Shown: positions 36,193 to 45,053 of the stretch, piece by piece | Numbering within the stretch: position 1 is the stretch's first letter | How the letters are laid out: the number at the start of each line of letters is the position of its first letter | Source: Nevskiaceae bacterium | Lineage (GTDB): Bacteria > Pseudomonadota > Gammaproteobacteria > Nevskiales > Nevskiaceae | DNA length: 64,000 bases | NCBI GenBank assembly: GCA_008012115.1 | Contig: SSEB01000012.1 | Location: forward strand, 1-64,000 | Direction: 5' to 3' | Notes under the pieces: model-generated | The model's input: only the letters and a program-made list of their open reading frames with translations | Told to the model about the DNA's origin: nothing | The model's database searches: none | Translations under genes and position numbers: made by a program

Positions 36193-36723
36193 TCACTCCT
36201 GCGGCAGGTAGCGTGCGAGGAAGGGCGCGTGCGCCAGCATGAACACGAACATCAGCGCGCTGAAGCCGAAAGTCTTGAACTTGACCCAGGTGGCCTCGTC
36301 GTAATGCGCCGCGACGTAGAGATTGAGCACGGCGCAGAAGGCGAAGAACAGCCCCCAGGCGAAATTCACCCGCCGCCACACCGGCTCCGGCAACTGGATG
36401 GCCTGCTGCGGCAGTCGTGCCAGCAGCACGCGATCACCGATGACATGGCTGAGCAGCAGCGCCGCGGAGAACAGCGCGTACAGCGCAGTCGGCTTGAACT
36501 TGATGAAGGCCGGGTCGTGCACGTAGAGCGTCAGTCCGCCGAACACCGCGACCACCAGCGACGTGACCAGGTGCACTTTGTGCACCTCGCGCTTCCACAG
36601 CCAGTAGACCAGCACGAGCGCGAACATGGCGGCGATCAGCACGCCGGTCGCGACATAGATGCCACCGAGGTAATAGGCGGCGAAGAACGCCAGCGCAGGC
36701 GCGAGGTCGAGCAGGAATTTCAT
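36193..36723 (-). CDS. yciB: Inner membrane septation protein YciB (IspA/IspZ family)
   Basis: 176 residues with five predicted membrane segments. The starting motif [24 protein letters not shown]-like [16 protein letters not shown], and the block [19 protein letters not shown] are typical. The protein is implicated in envelope and septum synthesis, with uncertain mechanism. A TATAAT box ends only 6 bases before the ATG, so its mRNA may be leaderless or nearly so. Operon: yciB-yciI-bolA. Confidence 0.93.
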   Translation of the reverse strand: MKFLLDLAPALAFFAAYYLGGIYVATGVLIAAMFALVLVYWLWKREVHKVHLVTSLVVAVFGGLTLYVHDPAFIKFKPTALYALFSAALLLSHVIGDRVLLARLPQQAIQLPEPVWRRVNFAWGLFFAFCAVLNLYVAAHYDEATWVKFKTFGFSALMFVFMLAHAPFLARYLPQE

Positions 36724-36729
36724 CGCGTG

Positions 36730-36749
36730 ATTATAGCCGGGGCTACAAT
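36730..36749. promoter_or_regulatory. Face-to-face -10 boxes of yciB and yciO
   Basis: In a 32-base divergent gap, TATAAT (minus strand, 36735-36730) and TACAAT (plus strand, 36744-36749) each end 6 bases before their gene's ATG. Neither has a good -35. Transcripts would begin at or next to the start codon. Confidence 0.5.
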
Positions 36750-36755
36750 GGCCGA

Positions 36756-37385
36756 ATGTCCGCCGAATGGTTCGAACTGCACCCCGTCAATCCGCAGAAG
36801 CGCCTGCTGCTGCAGATCGCGGAGCGCGTGCGCGAGGGCGCGGTGATCGCTTATCCCACCGACTCCTGCTACGCGCTCGGGTGTCATCTCGGCGACCGTG
36901 ATGCCGCCGAGCGCCTGCGCCGCATCCGCCGTTTCGACCGTCATCACCAGTTCACCCTGGTGTGCCGGGACTTGTCGGAGATCGCTACCTACGCGCGGGT
37001 CGACAACGCCCAGTTCCGCCTGCTCAAGCGCCTGACGCCGGGGCCTTACACCTTCGTGCTGACGGCGACCAAGGACGTACCGCGCCGCCTGGCGCACGAG
37101 AAGCGCAAGACCATCGGCATCCGCGTGCCGGAGCACGTCATCGCGCTGGCGCTGCTGGAAACGCTGGGCGAGCCGCTGATCAGTTGCACGCTGCAATTTC
37201 CAGAAGAGGACGAGCCGGTGTCGGAGCCGGGCGCCTGGCGCGAGCGCTTGGAGCGCGAGGTCGATGTGGTGATCGACGGCGGCAATTGCGGGCTGCAGCC
37301 AACCACGGTGCTGGACCTCAGCGGTGACGTGCCGGAGCTGATTCGCCGCGGCAAGGGTGCGGTGGATGAGCTGGGACTGGCGTAG
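36756..37385 (+). CDS. YciO/Sua5/YrdC-family protein
   Basis: 209-residue YrdC-like fold with EGAVIAYPTDSCYALGC near residues 28-44 and the nucleotide-binding KRKTIGIRVP near 127. True TsaC/Sua5 enzymes make threonylcarbamoyl-AMP for t6A; this sequence resembles the YciO branch, whose members have weak or unclear activity. It is divergent to yciB, as in other gammaproteobacteria. Repeat copy 6 begins at its stop codon. Confidence 0.85.
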   Translation: MSAEWFELHPVNPQKRLLLQIAERVREGAVIAYPTDSCYALGCHLGDRDAAERLRRIRRFDRHHQFTLVCRDLSEIATYARVDNAQFRLLKRLTPGPYTFVLTATKDVPRRLAHEKRKTIGIRVPEHVIALALLETLGEPLISCTLQFPEEDEPVSEPGAWRERLEREVDVVIDGGNCGLQPTTVLDLSGDVPELIRRGKGAVDELGLA

Positions 37386-37493
37386 AAGCTTCGTTTTCGC
37401 CGCTGCACGGTCTTGTGAAAAAAAATCTACCGAACTTAAAATCGATTAACGCAAATTCACAACCGGAATTCGCCAGCGATCAACAGCGGGTGA
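37382..37493. repeat. 112-bp element, copy 6 (left end lost, core changed)
   Basis: The right end AGCGGGTGA (37485-37493) is clear. Measured back from it, the 46-base core (37415-37460) begins GTGAA and ends TTCAC, so the terminal palindrome is kept although its sequence differs from GTTAT / ATAAC. The left end (37382-37390) is not recognisable and overlaps the yciO stop codon. Confidence 0.6.
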
Positions 37494-37600
37494 CGGTTTT
37501 TGTGCTACATCACAACCCTCTCGACGACAGGGCCTTGCGTGGCGGATGCGTCGGGGCCCTATGCTAGTATCAATGCTCATACACCGGACAGCAGGACGGC

Positions 37601-38368
37601 ATGCGGATCAAGGTCTTAGGCTGTAGCGGCGGCGTCGGCCCCGGCCTGCGGACCACCGGCCTGCTGGTCGACGACGAAATCCTGATCGATGCCGGCACCG
37701 GCGTCGGTGACCTCACGCTGCAGCAGCAGACGCGCATCGGCGAAGTGTTTCTCACGCACTCGCATCTCGATCACGTCTGCGGCCTGGCCTTCATGGCCGA
37801 CAACCTGTTCGACCTGATCGAGCGCCCGGTACAGGTGCGCGCCACGCCCGAGACGCTCGCCGCCATCCGTCAGCATGTCTTCAACTGGACCATCTGGCCG
37901 GATTTCTCCAAGCTGCCCAACGAAGAGAACGGGCTGCTGAAGTTCTCGGAAATCCATCCGGGCGAGTCGCTGACGCTGGAGGCGCGGCATCGGATCACGC
38001 CGTTCAAGGTGCTGCATACGGTGCCGACGGTGGGCTATGCCATCGAGACCGAGCGCGGTTGCTTCGTGTTCAGCGGCGACACCTATGCCACCGAGCTGCT
38101 GTGGAATTTCCTGAACGCGCTGCCACGGCTCGACAAGCTGATGATCGAGATCGCCTTTCCCGACGAGGCGGCGGAACTGGCGGAGGCGTCCAAGCATTTC
38201 ACGCCGGTGCTGCTGGGTCGCGAGTTGCGCAAGCTGCGCCACCGGCCGGAGTTGCTGCTGACGCATGCCAAGCCCGGCTGTGAGGCGCTGATCGAGAAGG
38301 AGTGCCGCAAGGCGCTGGCCGGCTGGTCCTACCGGCACCTGCAGCGCGGCGATCTCATCGAAATCTGA
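37601..38368 (+). CDS. Class II 3',5'-cyclic-nucleotide phosphodiesterase-like metallo-hydrolase
   Basis: 255-residue metallo-beta-lactamase-fold protein. The metal motif HSHLDHVCGL (near residue 53) closely follows the class II cAMP phosphodiesterase signature HxHLDHxxG. The other metal ligands are H in LHTVPTVGY, D in FVFSGDTYAT and H in LLLTHAKPG. It could hydrolyse cyclic nucleotides or be an RNase Z-like enzyme; the first is favoured by the motif. It stands alone between repeat copy 6 and ffh. Confidence 0.8.
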   Translation: MRIKVLGCSGGVGPGLRTTGLLVDDEILIDAGTGVGDLTLQQQTRIGEVFLTHSHLDHVCGLAFMADNLFDLIERPVQVRATPETLAAIRQHVFNWTIWPDFSKLPNEENGLLKFSEIHPGESLTLEARHRITPFKVLHTVPTVGYAIETERGCFVFSGDTYATELLWNFLNALPRLDKLMIEIAFPDEAAELAEASKHFTPVLLGRELRKLRHRPELLLTHAKPGCEALIEKECRKALAGWSYRHLQRGDLIEI

Positions 38369-38431
38369 TTCCTGAGCGGTAGCGAGCGGCTAGAATGCCG
38401 CGCCCGGACTTTCCATTGGCTGTGACTCCGC

Positions 38432-39796
38432 ATGTTTGAAAATCTTTCGACCCGACTCGGCAAGGTCCTCGACGCCATCCGCGGCCAGGGCCGCCTGACC
38501 GAGGAGCAGGTGAATGCCGCCGCGCGCGAACTGCGCATGGCGCTGCTGGAGGCGGATGTCGCGCTGCCGGTGGTCAAGGAATTCATCGAGCGCATCAAGC
38601 AGCGCGCACTGGGTGTGGAGATCACGCAGAGTCTGACGCCGGGACAGCAGTTTCTGCGCGTGGTGCAGCAGGAGCTGACGCAGACCCTGGGCGGCGTTGC
38701 CGAGCCGATCAACCTGCGTGCGCAGCCGCCGGCGATCATCCTGATGGCCGGCCTGCAGGGCTCCGGCAAGACCACCACCACCGGCAAGCTGGCGTCGTGG
38801 CTCAAGGAGCGCGAGAAGAAAAACGTGATCGTGGTGTCCGCCGACGTGTACCGCCCGGCGGCCATCGAGCAGCTGCGCATCGTCGCCGGCAACGTCGGCG
38901 TCGAGTGGTTTCCTTCGGAAGTGGGTCAGCAGCCCGTGGCCATCGCGCAGGCGGCGCTGGCGCACGCCCGCAAGCAATACGCCGACGTGCTGATCGTCGA
39001 TACCGCCGGCCGCACCACGGTCGACGAGTCGATGATGAAGGAGATCGCCGAACTGCACGCGGCGCTCAATCCGGTCGAAACCCTGTTCGTGGTCGACAGC
39101 ATGACCGGCCAGGACGCCGCCAAGACCGCCAAGGCCTTCGCGGACATGCTGCCGCTGACCGGCGTGGTGCTGACCAAGGTGGACGGCGATTCGCGCGGCG
39201 GCGCGGCGCTATCGGTGCGCCAGGTGACCGGCCGTCCGATCAAGTTCATGGGTGTCGGCGAGAAGTCCGACAAGCTGGAAGTCTTCCATCCGGACCGCAT
39301 CGCCACCCGCATCCTGGGTCAGGGCGATGTGCTCAGCCTGATCGAGGAGACGGCGCGCAAGGTCGATCAGGACAAGGCCCTGAAGCTGGCCGAGAAGCTC
39401 AAGAAGAACAAGAGTTTCGACCTCGAGGATTTCCGCGAGCAGATGGCGCAGATGCAGAACATGGGCAGCATCGAGTCTATGCTCGACAAGCTGCCGGGCG
39501 GGGCGCAGATGAAGGCGCAGATCGCCCAGGCCAATCCGGAAAAGCAGATCAAGCGGTCGGTGGCCATCATCAGCTCGATGACGCCGCAGGAGCGCCGCTT
39601 CCCCGATCTGATCAAGGCATCCCGCAAGCGGCGCATCGCGGCCGGCGCTGGCGTCGAGGTGCAGGCAGTCAATCAGCTCCTGCGCCAGTTCGAGACCACC
39701 CGCGACATGATGAAGAAGATGGCTGGCGGCGGCATGATGAAGATGATGCGCAGCCTGGCCGGCAAGATGCCGCCGGGCATGATGCCACGCCGCTGA
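38432..39796 (+). CDS. ffh: Signal recognition particle protein Ffh
   Basis: GTPase that with 4.5S RNA targets membrane proteins to FtsY and SecYEG. 454 residues: N domain (1-~90), G domain with GLQGSGKTTTTGKLA near 107, DTAGRTTVDE and TKVDGDSRGGAAL, and a methionine-rich M domain at the C-terminus (repeated MMKKMAGGGMMKMM). A TAGAAT -10 box lies at 38391-38396. It is followed by a strong terminator. Confidence 0.98.
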   Translation: MFENLSTRLGKVLDAIRGQGRLTEEQVNAAARELRMALLEADVALPVVKEFIERIKQRALGVEITQSLTPGQQFLRVVQQELTQTLGGVAEPINLRAQPPAIILMAGLQGSGKTTTTGKLASWLKEREKKNVIVVSADVYRPAAIEQLRIVAGNVGVEWFPSEVGQQPVAIAQAALAHARKQYADVLIVDTAGRTTVDESMMKEIAELHAALNPVETLFVVDSMTGQDAAKTAKAFADMLPLTGVVLTKVDGDSRGGAALSVRQVTGRPIKFMGVGEKSDKLEVFHPDRIATRILGQGDVLSLIEETARKVDQDKALKLAEKLKKNKSFDLEDFREQMAQMQNMGSIESMLDKLPGGAQMKAQIAQANPEKQIKRSVAIISSMTPQERRFPDLIKASRKRRIAAGAGVEVQAVNQLLRQFETTRDMMKKMAGGGMMKMMRSLAGKMPPGMMPRR

Positions 39797-39847
39797 GCGG
39801 CGACAAGCCAGTCGATGCAGTAATTTCGCTGGTGCTGCGGTCTGAAT

Positions 39848-39880
39848 AACGGCGGTGGGCGACCACCGCCGTTTTATTTT
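39848..39880 (+). terminator. Terminator after ffh
   Basis: AACGGCGGTGG-gcga-CCACCGCCGTT, an 11-bp perfect stem with a tetraloop, followed by TTATTTT. Confidence 0.9.
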
Positions 39881-39927
39881 GATGCCACTCACCCGGGCCC
39901 ACGGTGGCCCCAAGCCGAGGCCTTGCC

Positions 39928-40341
39928 ATGTCCGCTACTCCGTCCATCGTTGTGTCCGCTCACGATTTCGAGCGACTGGACCAGCTGTTAACGTCGCTGG
40001 CGAGCGCTGGGCAGCCGGGCGTCGCGGCCCTGCGCGGGGAGCTGGCGCGTGCGCGGGTGGTGGAGCCGCAGGACATGCCGCCTGACGTCGTCACCATGAA
40101 CTCGCGGGCGCGGCTGCTCAACGAGTCGAGCGGCAGGATGCTCGAACTGACCCTGGTTTACCCGAAAGACGCGGATGTTGCCGCCGGCCGGGTGTCGGTG
40201 CTGGCGCCGGTCGGCAGTGCCCTGCTCGGTCTCGGTCAAGGGCAATCGATCGACTGGCCGATGCCCGGCGGTCAGCAGGAGCGCCTGAAGGTGCTGGAGG
40301 TGCTGTTCCAGCCGGAAGCAGCCGGGCTTCATCACGTCTGA
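39928..40341 (+). CDS. rnk: Regulator of nucleoside diphosphate kinase Rnk (GreA/B C-terminal fold)
   Basis: 137 residues from ATG 39928. An N-terminal short coiled coil (SAHDFERLDQLLTS) is followed by the FKBP-like GreA/GreB C-terminal domain with PPDVVTMNSRARLLNE, VYPKDADVAAGRVSVLAPVGSALLG and WPMPGG. Rnk competes with Gre factors for RNA polymerase and influences NTP and alginate pools in Pseudomonas and E. coli. It stands alone between the ffh terminator and rpsP. Confidence 0.9.
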   Translation: MSATPSIVVSAHDFERLDQLLTSLASAGQPGVAALRGELARARVVEPQDMPPDVVTMNSRARLLNESSGRMLELTLVYPKDADVAAGRVSVLAPVGSALLGLGQGQSIDWPMPGGQQERLKVLEVLFQPEAAGLHHV

Positions 40342-40407
40342 TGCGGCGCGGCGCGACCCGGCCAGACCGCCCGGCCGGGCGGGTTTGAGATAATTTGTCG
40401 AAATAGA

Positions 40408-40436
40408 TTGTGGCGGCCCCGAGAAATGGCTAAAAT
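40408..40436 (+). promoter_or_regulatory. Sigma70 promoter of the rpsP-rimM-trmD-rplS operon
   Basis: TTGTGG (40408-40413), a 17-base spacer and TAAAAT (40431-40436). It lies 60 bases before rpsP. Confidence 0.7.
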
Positions 40437-40450
40437 GCGCGCCCTTTGAT

Positions 40451-40479
40451 GCGGCCGGACGCTTCCGGCCGCGCGTTAT
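40451..40479 (+). promoter_or_regulatory. Leader hairpin of rpsP
   Basis: GCGGCCGG-acgctt-CCGGCCGC stem-loop (40451-40472) followed by GCGTTATTTT, located between the promoter and the rpsP ribosome site. It could act as an attenuator or as a 5' stabiliser. Confidence 0.45.
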
Positions 40480-40496
40480 TTTGGAAGTCGATCAGT

Positions 40497-40745
40497 ATGG
40501 TTACTATCCGTTTGGCTCGTGCCGGCGCCAAGAAGCGTCCGTTCTACCACGTCGTGGCGACCGAGAAGAGCAGCCCGCGTGACGGCCGCTTCATCGAGCG
40601 CCTGGGCTACTACAACCCGAACGCCAAGGGCGGCGAGCAGAAGCTGGTGGTGGACACCGCCCGCGTCGAGCACTGGACCAAGAATGGCGCGCAGGTTTCC
40701 GAGCGCGTGACCTTCCTGCTCAAGGGCATCGCCCAGGCGGCCTGA
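40497..40745 (+). CDS. rpsP: 30S ribosomal protein S16
   Basis: 82 residues from ATG 40497, beginning [20 protein letters not shown] and containing [14 protein letters not shown], both diagnostic of S16. Upstream in-frame codons belong to the leader. First gene of rpsP-rimM-trmD-rplS; it is followed 5 bases later by rimM. Confidence 0.98.
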   Translation: MVTIRLARAGAKKRPFYHVVATEKSSPRDGRFIERLGYYNPNAKGGEQKLVVDTARVEHWTKNGAQVSERVTFLLKGIAQAA

Positions 40746-40750
40746 GCCCC

Positions 40751-41269
40751 ATGAGCGAGCGCCGCGTGACGCTGGGCCGCGTCGCCGGTGCGTACGGGGT
40801 CAAAGGCTGGTTGAAGGTGCATTCCTTCACCCGGCCCGAGGGTAACCTCCTCGACTACCGCCTCTGGTGGATCGCCAAGGGGCAGGGGTACGAGGCGAAA
40901 TTGCTGGAGGGCCGCGTCCACGGGCGCGGCCTTGTTGCACAGATCAGCGACCGGGATGGACACGCGATCGAGGATCGCGATCTTGCCGAATCGCTGGTGG
41001 GCGCGGAAATCCAGGTGGCGCGGGACGCGCTGCCGCCGCTGCCGGAAGGACAGTTTTACTGGTGCGATCTGATCGGTGTCCGGGTCGAATCGCAGCAGGG
41101 CGATGCGCTGGGCTTGGTGGCGGATGTCACCAGCAACGGCGCGCAGGATGTGCTGGTGGTGAAGGAGGCTGATACGGAACGGCTGATCCCGTTCGTGCAG
41201 GGTCCCATCATCAAGTCGGTGGATCTGGGCGCAGGCCTGATTGTCGCCGACTGGCTGCCGGAGTACTGA
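40751..41269 (+). CDS. rimM: Ribosome maturation factor RimM
   Basis: Needed for maturation of the 30S head through S19. 172 residues: N-terminal RimM barrel with LGRVAGAYGVKGWLKVHSFT and C-terminal PRC-barrel with GQFYWCDLIGVRVES and IPFVQGPIIKSVDL. Spacing to trmD is 6 bases. Confidence 0.97.
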   Translation: MSERRVTLGRVAGAYGVKGWLKVHSFTRPEGNLLDYRLWWIAKGQGYEAKLLEGRVHGRGLVAQISDRDGHAIEDRDLAESLVGAEIQVARDALPPLPEGQFYWCDLIGVRVESQQGDALGLVADVTSNGAQDVLVVKEADTERLIPFVQGPIIKSVDLGAGLIVADWLPEY

Positions 41270-41275
41270 GCGGCC

Positions 41276-42019
41276 ATGAAGATCGAGGTGCTGACGCTGT
41301 TTCCCGAACTGGTGGAACAGGTTGGACGCCACGGCATGCCGCGGATCGCGGTCGAGGGCGGGCAGTTGCAGCTGAGCACGCGCAATCCGCGCGACTTCAG
41401 CGGCAACAAGTGGCGCCGCGTCGACGACCGGCCCTACGGCGGCGGACCGGGCATGGTGATGGAGGCAGAGCCGCTGGCGCTCGCCGTCGCCGAGGCCAGG
41501 GTGGCGATGGGCGCCGAAGCCCGCGTGGTGGCACTGTCGCCGCAGGGCGCGCCGCTGACGCAGGCGGTGGTGGAGCGGTTGGCCGGCATGCCGGCGATGA
41601 TTTTGGTCTGCGGACGCTACGAAGGCATCGACGAGCGCTTCGTGCGGACGCAGGTGGATTTGGAGTTGTCGCTGGGCGATTTCGTGTTGTCCGGCGGCGA
41701 ACTGGCGGCGATGGTGGTGATCGACGCGGTGGCGCGGTTGCTGCCCGGTGTGCTGGGTCACGAGGCTTCTGCGGTGAACGATTCGTTCTCCGACGGCCTC
41801 CTGGACCACCCGCACTACACGCGGCCGGAAGTCTGGCGCGGCCAGGCGGTGCCTGAGGTGCTGATGTGCGGCGACCACGCCAAGGTGGCGCGCTGGCGGC
41901 TCAAGCAGGCGCTCGGTGCGACCTGGCTGAAGCGGCCGGACCTGCTGGACGGGCTGACGCTGGACGAGGAAAAGAGGCAACTGCTGCGCGAGTTCATCGC
42001 CGAGCAGAACGTTATTTGA
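41276..42019 (+). CDS. trmD: tRNA (guanine-37-N1) methyltransferase TrmD
   Basis: Makes m1G37 in tRNAs reading CNN/CGG codons, preventing +1 frameshifting. 247 residues with a SPOUT trefoil knot: [26 protein letters not shown] and the SAM-binding [21 protein letters not shown], then [17 protein letters not shown]. In the standard operon position before rplS. Confidence 0.98.
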   Translation: MKIEVLTLFPELVEQVGRHGMPRIAVEGGQLQLSTRNPRDFSGNKWRRVDDRPYGGGPGMVMEAEPLALAVAEARVAMGAEARVVALSPQGAPLTQAVVERLAGMPAMILVCGRYEGIDERFVRTQVDLELSLGDFVLSGGELAAMVVIDAVARLLPGVLGHEASAVNDSFSDGLLDHPHYTRPEVWRGQAVPEVLMCGDHAKVARWRLKQALGATWLKRPDLLDGLTLDEEKRQLLREFIAEQNVI

Positions 42020-42034
42020 ACTGAGGTGAGTGTG

Positions 42035-42388
42035 ATGCAGACGAACAAGATTATCGCCGCGCTGGAAGCGGAGCAGATGAACAAGAAGGTGCCGGACTTC
42101 CGTCCCGGCGACACCGTCGAGGTCAAGGTCAAGGTCAAGGAAGGCGACCGCGAGCGTCTGCAGGCTTTCGAGGGCGTGGTCATCGCCCGTCGCAACCGCG
42201 GCGTGAACTCCGCGTTCACCGTGCGCAAGGTGTCGCACGGCGAGGGCGTCGAGCGCGTGTTCCAGACCTACAGCAGCCAGGTGGCGGAGATCGTGGTCAA
42301 GCGCCGCGGCGACGTCGCCCGCTCCAAGCTGTACTACCTGCGCGATCTCGCCGGCAAGGCAGCTCGCATCAAGGAAAAGCTCGTTTAA
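42035..42388 (+). CDS. rplS: 50S ribosomal protein L19
   Basis: 117 residues from ATG 42035, chosen over the GTG at 42026 because GAGGTGA is a good ribosome site and the product then starts [47 protein letters not shown] and KLYYLRDL are diagnostic segments. Last gene of the operon; followed by a strong terminator. Confidence 0.98.
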   Translation: MQTNKIIAALEAEQMNKKVPDFRPGDTVEVKVKVKEGDRERLQAFEGVVIARRNRGVNSAFTVRKVSHGEGVERVFQTYSSQVAEIVVKRRGDVARSKLYYLRDLAGKAARIKEKLV

Positions 42389-42422
42389 TCAAAACGTAGC
42401 GAGCGAAAGCTCAAGCTGTTTC

Positions 42423-42456
42423 AAAGCCAGTGCCGTACGCCGGCACTGGCTTTTTC
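42423..42456 (+). terminator. Terminator of the rpsP-rplS operon
   Basis: GCCAGTGCCG / CGGCACTGGC stem (42426-42450) with flanking AAA / TTTTT (42451-42455). Confidence 0.92.
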
Positions 42457-42501
42457 GTGCCCGTCACCCTGGAGACAGCGCGTAACTGCGCGCTGTGGCC
42501 G

Positions 42502-42613
42502 CCACCCGCTCTGGCCAAGCGGGCGATCAATAGTGTTATAAAGAATATATCAATTTTTAATTCAATAAATAAAATATAACGAATCTTCGTCGAAATCTGT
42601 TCAGAGCGGGTGG
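42502..42613. repeat. 112-bp palindromic intergenic element, copy 7
   Basis: Ends CCACCCGCT (42502-42510) and AGCGGGTGG (42605-42613); core 42535-42580 begins GTTATAA and ends ATATAAC. It lies between the rplS terminator and the htpG promoter. Confidence 0.9.
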
Positions 42614-42646
42614 GCCCTGTGCCGCCACCGCCGGCACGGTGAGCGC

Positions 42647-42675
42647 CTTGAAAAGCGCGGGTGGCGCCCTTAGTA
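42647..42675 (+). promoter_or_regulatory. Candidate sigma-32 heat-shock promoter of htpG
   Basis: CTTGAAA (42647-42653), a 13-base spacer and CCCTTAGTA (42667-42675), close to the sigma-32 consensus CTTGAAA / CCCATnT. It lies 41 bases before the htpG ATG, which is a heat-shock gene elsewhere. Confidence 0.75.
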
Positions 42676-42715
42676 AACGTTCACTTTCGTTTCCATCCTT
42701 TTACCTTCGAACGCC

Positions 42716-44587
42716 ATGTCCGCCGAAAAGCACGAATTCCAGGCCGAGACGCGCCAACTGCTGCGCCTGATGATCCACTCGCTGTACTCGAACAAGGAAA
42801 TCTTCCTGCGCGAGCTGATCTCCAATGCCTCCGACGCCGTCGACAAGCTGCGCTTCCTGGCGATCGCCAACCCGGCGCTGCTGGGCAATGACGCCGAGCT
42901 GAAGATCGACCTGATCGTCGACAAGGCCGCCGGCACGCTGACGATCCGGGACAACGGCATCGGCATGTCGCGCGAGGAGGTGATCGAGAACCTCGGCACC
43001 ATCGCCAAATCCGGCACCAAAAAATTCCTCGAATCGCTGACCGGCGAGCAGCAGAAGGATGCGCAGCTGATCGGTCAGTTCGGCGTCGGTTTCTACTCCG
43101 CGTTCATCGTCGCCGACAAGGTCACGGTGCTGACCAAGCGCGCCGACGTCGCCGACGCGGTGCGCTGGGAGTCGGACGGCGAGGGCAGCTACACGCTGGA
43201 GCCCTCGTTCAAGCAAGACCGCGGCACCGAGGTGATCCTGCACCTGCGCGAGGACGACAAGGAGTTCCTCGAGCCGATGCGCCTGCAGCACATCGTGCGC
43301 CGCTACTCCGACCACATCGGCCTGCCGATCCGCATGCAGAAGGACGACGACCAGGAGTGGCAGACCCTCAACCAGGCGCGCGCGCTGTGGACGCGGCCCA
43401 AGTCCGAGCTGACGGACGAAGACTACAAGAGCTTTTACACGCATCTGAGTCACGACCACGAGGCGCCGCTGGCCTGGGCGCATCACAAGGTCGAGGGCAA
43501 TCTCGAATACACCTCGCTGCTCTACATCCCGGCGCGCGCGCCGTTCGATCTCTGGGACCGCGAGCACGCCCGCGGCGTGCAGCTCTACGTCAAGCGCGTG
43601 TTCATCATGGACAAGGCGGCGGAGCTGCTGCCGCCGTACCTGCGCTTCGTGCGCGGCCTGGTCGATACCGCCGACCTGCCGCTGAACGTGTCGCGCGAGC
43701 TGCTGCAGGGCAACCGCACGGTGGAGAAGATCAAGAGCGCGCTGGTCAAGCGCGTGCTCGATCTGCTCGACGAGATGGCGGAGAAGAAGCCGGAGGACTA
43801 CGCGAAGTTTTGGCAGGCCTTCGGCGCGGTGCTGAAAGAGGGTTTGGTCGAGGATCACGCCAACCGCGAGCGCATCGCGCGGCTGTGCCGCTTCTATTCC
43901 ACGGCGCAGACCGACAAGCCGGACGTCACGCTGCCGGCCTACCTCGCGCGCATGCCGCAGGATCAATCGGCGATCTATTACCTCACCGCCGACACCCTGG
44001 CCGCCGCCCAGGCCAGCCCGCACCTGGAAGGCTTCCGCAAGCGCGGCTACGAGGTGCTGCTGCTCGTCGACCGCATCGACGAATGGGTGGTGGCGCACCT
44101 GCACGAGTTCGAGGGCAAGAAGCTGGAGAGCGCGGCGCGCGCCGGCGTCGATCTCGGCGGCAAGATCGAGACGCCGGAACAGGTGCAACAGCAGAAGGAT
44201 TACGAGGACGTGATCGCGCGCATCGCCAAGGTGCTGGAGACGCGCATCGAGTCGGCGCGGCTGTCGTCGCGGCTCACCGAGTCGCCGTCCTGCCTGGTGT
44301 CCGGCGACAACGCGCTGAGCCAGCGGCTGCAGAAGATGTTCCAGCAGGCTGGTGAGAAAGTGCCGCTGGCCAAGCCCATTCTCGAGCTCAATGCCGAGCA
44401 TCCCCTGGTGAAGCGACTGCGCGAAGCGGGCGAAGGCGAGAGCTTCGCCGATCTTGCCGAACTGCTCTATGGCCAGGCGCAATTGGCGGAAGGCGCCCAG
44501 CTTGACGACCCGGCCGGGTTCGTCAAGCGCCTCAACCGCCTGATCCTGGCGCAGGCCGAACCGGCCAGTCGCATCCTGCTGAGCTGA
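42716..44587 (+). CDS. htpG: Molecular chaperone HtpG (Hsp90)
   Basis: ATP-dependent dimeric chaperone of the cytosol. 623 residues: N-terminal GHKL ATPase domain with [31 protein letters not shown] and [11 protein letters not shown], middle domain with [20 protein letters not shown] and [16 protein letters not shown], and a C-terminal dimerisation domain. The sequence is complete and follows a sigma-32-type promoter. Confidence 0.98.
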   Translation: MSAEKHEFQAETRQLLRLMIHSLYSNKEIFLRELISNASDAVDKLRFLAIANPALLGNDAELKIDLIVDKAAGTLTIRDNGIGMSREEVIENLGTIAKSGTKKFLESLTGEQQKDAQLIGQFGVGFYSAFIVADKVTVLTKRADVADAVRWESDGEGSYTLEPSFKQDRGTEVILHLREDDKEFLEPMRLQHIVRRYSDHIGLPIRMQKDDDQEWQTLNQARALWTRPKSELTDEDYKSFYTHLSHDHEAPLAWAHHKVEGNLEYTSLLYIPARAPFDLWDREHARGVQLYVKRVFIMDKAAELLPPYLRFVRGLVDTADLPLNVSRELLQGNRTVEKIKSALVKRVLDLLDEMAEKKPEDYAKFWQAFGAVLKEGLVEDHANRERIARLCRFYSTAQTDKPDVTLPAYLARMPQDQSAIYYLTADTLAAAQASPHLEGFRKRGYEVLLLVDRIDEWVVAHLHEFEGKKLESAARAGVDLGGKIETPEQVQQQKDYEDVIARIAKVLETRIESARLSSRLTESPSCLVSGDNALSQRLQKMFQQAGEKVPLAKPILELNAEHPLVKRLREAGEGESFADLAELLYGQAQLAEGAQLDDPAGFVKRLNRLILAQAEPASRILLS

Positions 44588-44593
44588 ACTCCG

Positions 44594-45046
44594 TCAGCGC
44601 AGGACGCGGACGGCGGTGATGAAGCTGCGCTGCCAGTAGGGAATATCGACCGGCGCGACGATCACCTGCTTGCCGCGTGCCGGTGCGTGTACGGCGCGGC
44701 CGTCACCGACATAGATGGCGACATGCAGCGCGCCGTTGAGTTTGTAGAACAGCAGATCGCCGGGCTCGGCGTCGGAAAGACTGATGTCCTTGCCGGTCTT
44801 GAGTTGTTCGCCGGTGGTGCGTGGCAGGGACACGCCGGCCTGCGCATAGCTGTACTGCACCAGGCCGCTGCAGTCGAAACCCTCGGGTGTGCTGCCGCCG
44901 TACACGTAAGGTCGCCCGATCTGCCCCAGGGCTTCGGTGACGATGGCGGCGCGCGTGTTGTCGTCGAGCGGTGTGCCCGGATTGCTGGCGCAGGCGCCCA
45001 GCAACAGACTCAGCAGCAGTCCCCAGCGTCGCAACGCCGCAGGCAC
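44594..45046 (-). CDS. NlpC/P60-family lipoprotein (cell-wall endopeptidase)
   Basis: 150 residues from GTG 45046, chosen because GAGG lies 6 bases upstream and the start sits 7 bases after the sspA-like stop; the open frame upstream is antisense-like overlap. A lipobox LLLGAC places the lipidated cysteine at residue 19. The NlpC/P60 domain carries the triad C59 (FDCSGLVQ), H108 (LHVAIYVG) and H120. It probably cleaves D-Glu-mDAP bonds in peptidoglycan, like Spr/MepS. Confidence 0.9.
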   Translation of the reverse strand: MPAALRRWGLLLSLLLGACASNPGTPLDDNTRAAIVTEALGQIGRPYVYGGSTPEGFDCSGLVQYSYAQAGVSLPRTTGEQLKTGKDISLSDAEPGDLLFYKLNGALHVAIYVGDGRAVHAPARGKQVIVAPVDIPYWQRSFITAVRVLR

Positions 45047-45053
45047 GGATGCC

